From an uncultured bacterium (GTDB taxonomy: Bacteria > Bacillota > Clostridia > Lachnospirales > Lachnospiraceae), in contig CAJMNU010000080.1 in NCBI GenBank assembly GCA_905214855.1, forward strand, positions 1 to 6,585: 6,585 nt of DNA, given 5' to 3'. The notes below the pieces were generated by a model. The model was given only the letters and a program-made list of their open reading frames with translations. It made no database searches and had not been told where the DNA came from. How positions within the stretch are numbered: the stretch's first letter is position 1; each line of letters opens with the position of its first letter. Positions 6,372 to 6,585 of the stretch are shown here, piece by piece. Made by a program: the position numbers and the translations under genes.

Positions 6372-6410
6372 TGTGAGAACCTCCATGGAAAGATCATTTT
6401 GTCTGTCTTT

Positions 6411-6439
6411 ATTGTATCTGATTTATATTGGAAATGCAA
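6411..6439 (-). promoter_or_regulatory. Candidate promoter of the YihY-family gene
   Basis: Read on the minus strand: TTGCAT (6439-6434), a 17-base spacer and TACAAT (6416-6411, 5 of 6). The -35 is only 3 of 6. The predicted start near 6404 gives a leader of about 33 bases carrying the GGAGG site for the ATG at 6371. That leader also supports the shorter start, though it would not rule out the longer one. Confidence 0.5.
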
Positions 6440-6476
6440 ATGATTTATGAATAAGGACAGATTTGCAAGTTCGGTC

Positions 6477-6504
6477 TTGACATCTTTATTTTTTATGTTA
6501 CAAT
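6477..6504 (+). promoter_or_regulatory. Strong promoter for a gene beyond the right edge
   Basis: A perfect TTGACA (6477-6482), a 16-base spacer and TACAAT (6499-6504, 5 of 6) with an extended TGT directly before the -10. It points out of the window and is divergent from the YihY promoter, with about 38 bases between the two -35 boxes. Transcription would start near 6511. The gene it serves cannot be identified from the bases available. Confidence 0.7.
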
Positions 6505-6521
6505 AAAAAACAGTTTCATGA

Positions 6522-6552
6522 AAGAATTCATAAACATATCAGGAATTCATAA
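6522..6552 (+). repeat. 12-bp direct repeat in the outgoing leader
   Basis: AAGAATTCATAA (6522-6533) and AGGAATTCATAA (6541-6552) match at 11 of 12 positions with a 19-bp period, just after the predicted transcription start. An inverted copy of the core ATTCATAA lies at 6445-6452, between the divergent promoters. They may be binding sites for a regulator, or chance in AT-rich DNA. In the rest of 6440-6585 I see no gene with a ribosome site. Confidence 0.4.
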
Positions 6553-6585
6553 GTGTATAAGAAAAAGCATGGAAAGTGTCAGTAG

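Noticed and set aside
6518..6585. Open frame from ATG 6518 running off the right edge (begins MKEFINISG)
   Set aside because: Only 22 codons are visible, no ribosome site is present, and the predicted transcript would start about 7 bases upstream. It also reads through the direct repeat. It cannot be told from chance without the sequence beyond.
6569..6585. ATG at 6569 as the start of the outgoing gene
   Set aside because: The preceding AAGAAAAAGC is a poor ribosome site and only five codons are visible.

Overview
The window looks like chromosomal DNA from a low-to-moderate GC Firmicute, most likely a gut Clostridia of the Lachnospiraceae type. That assignment rests on strong GGAGG ribosome sites, Gram-positive style promoters, and the pairing of a fructose PTS with a PadR/DUF1700/DUF4097/PspC envelope cluster. 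It is an inference from gene content, not from a marker gene. I see no tRNA, rRNA, CRISPR array, insertion sequence or phage gene.

Left part (1-2802): the 3' part of a fructose-type PTS permease gene (EIIA-EIIB-EIIC fused, fruA-like). It is open from base 1 and lacks only about 20 N-terminal codons. It ends at a strong intrinsic terminator. A DeoR-family sugar-phosphate regulator follows on the same strand with its own candidate promoter. The regulator probably controls sugar uptake or metabolism, plausibly the fru genes, although it sits downstream of fruA rather than at the head of the operon.

Middle (2803-5489): a long-stem terminator, then a near-consensus promoter (TTGACA, 17 bp, extended TATAGT). 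Over and just after the promoter lie two 21-bp palindromic elements, 18/21 identical, with centres 32 bp apart. These are good candidates for operators of the PadR-family repressor encoded next. The operon is padR-like, then DUF1700 (HAAS-type) membrane protein with an ATGA overlap, then a DUF4097 beta-repeat surface protein 4 bases later, then a small PspC-domain membrane protein after a 58-base gap. By family knowledge this is an envelope-sensing or envelope-stress module: PadR controls expression, DUF1700 is the presumed membrane-linked partner, and DUF4097 and PspC act at the cell surface and membrane. The specific signal is unknown.

Right part (5490-6585): a convergent YihY/BrkB-family integral membrane protein on the minus strand, terminated by a hairpin whose U-tract lies on the minus strand. 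Its start is best placed at 6371. Beyond it is a divergent promoter region with a strong plus-strand promoter, a 12-bp direct repeat and the beginning of an unseen transcript leaving the window.

The most useful observations are the paired PadR-type operators and a tryptophan-rich heptad stripe in the DUF4097 protein. Nothing here is clearly a new biological system; the PadR/DUF1700/DUF4097/PspC set is the part least explained by known function.
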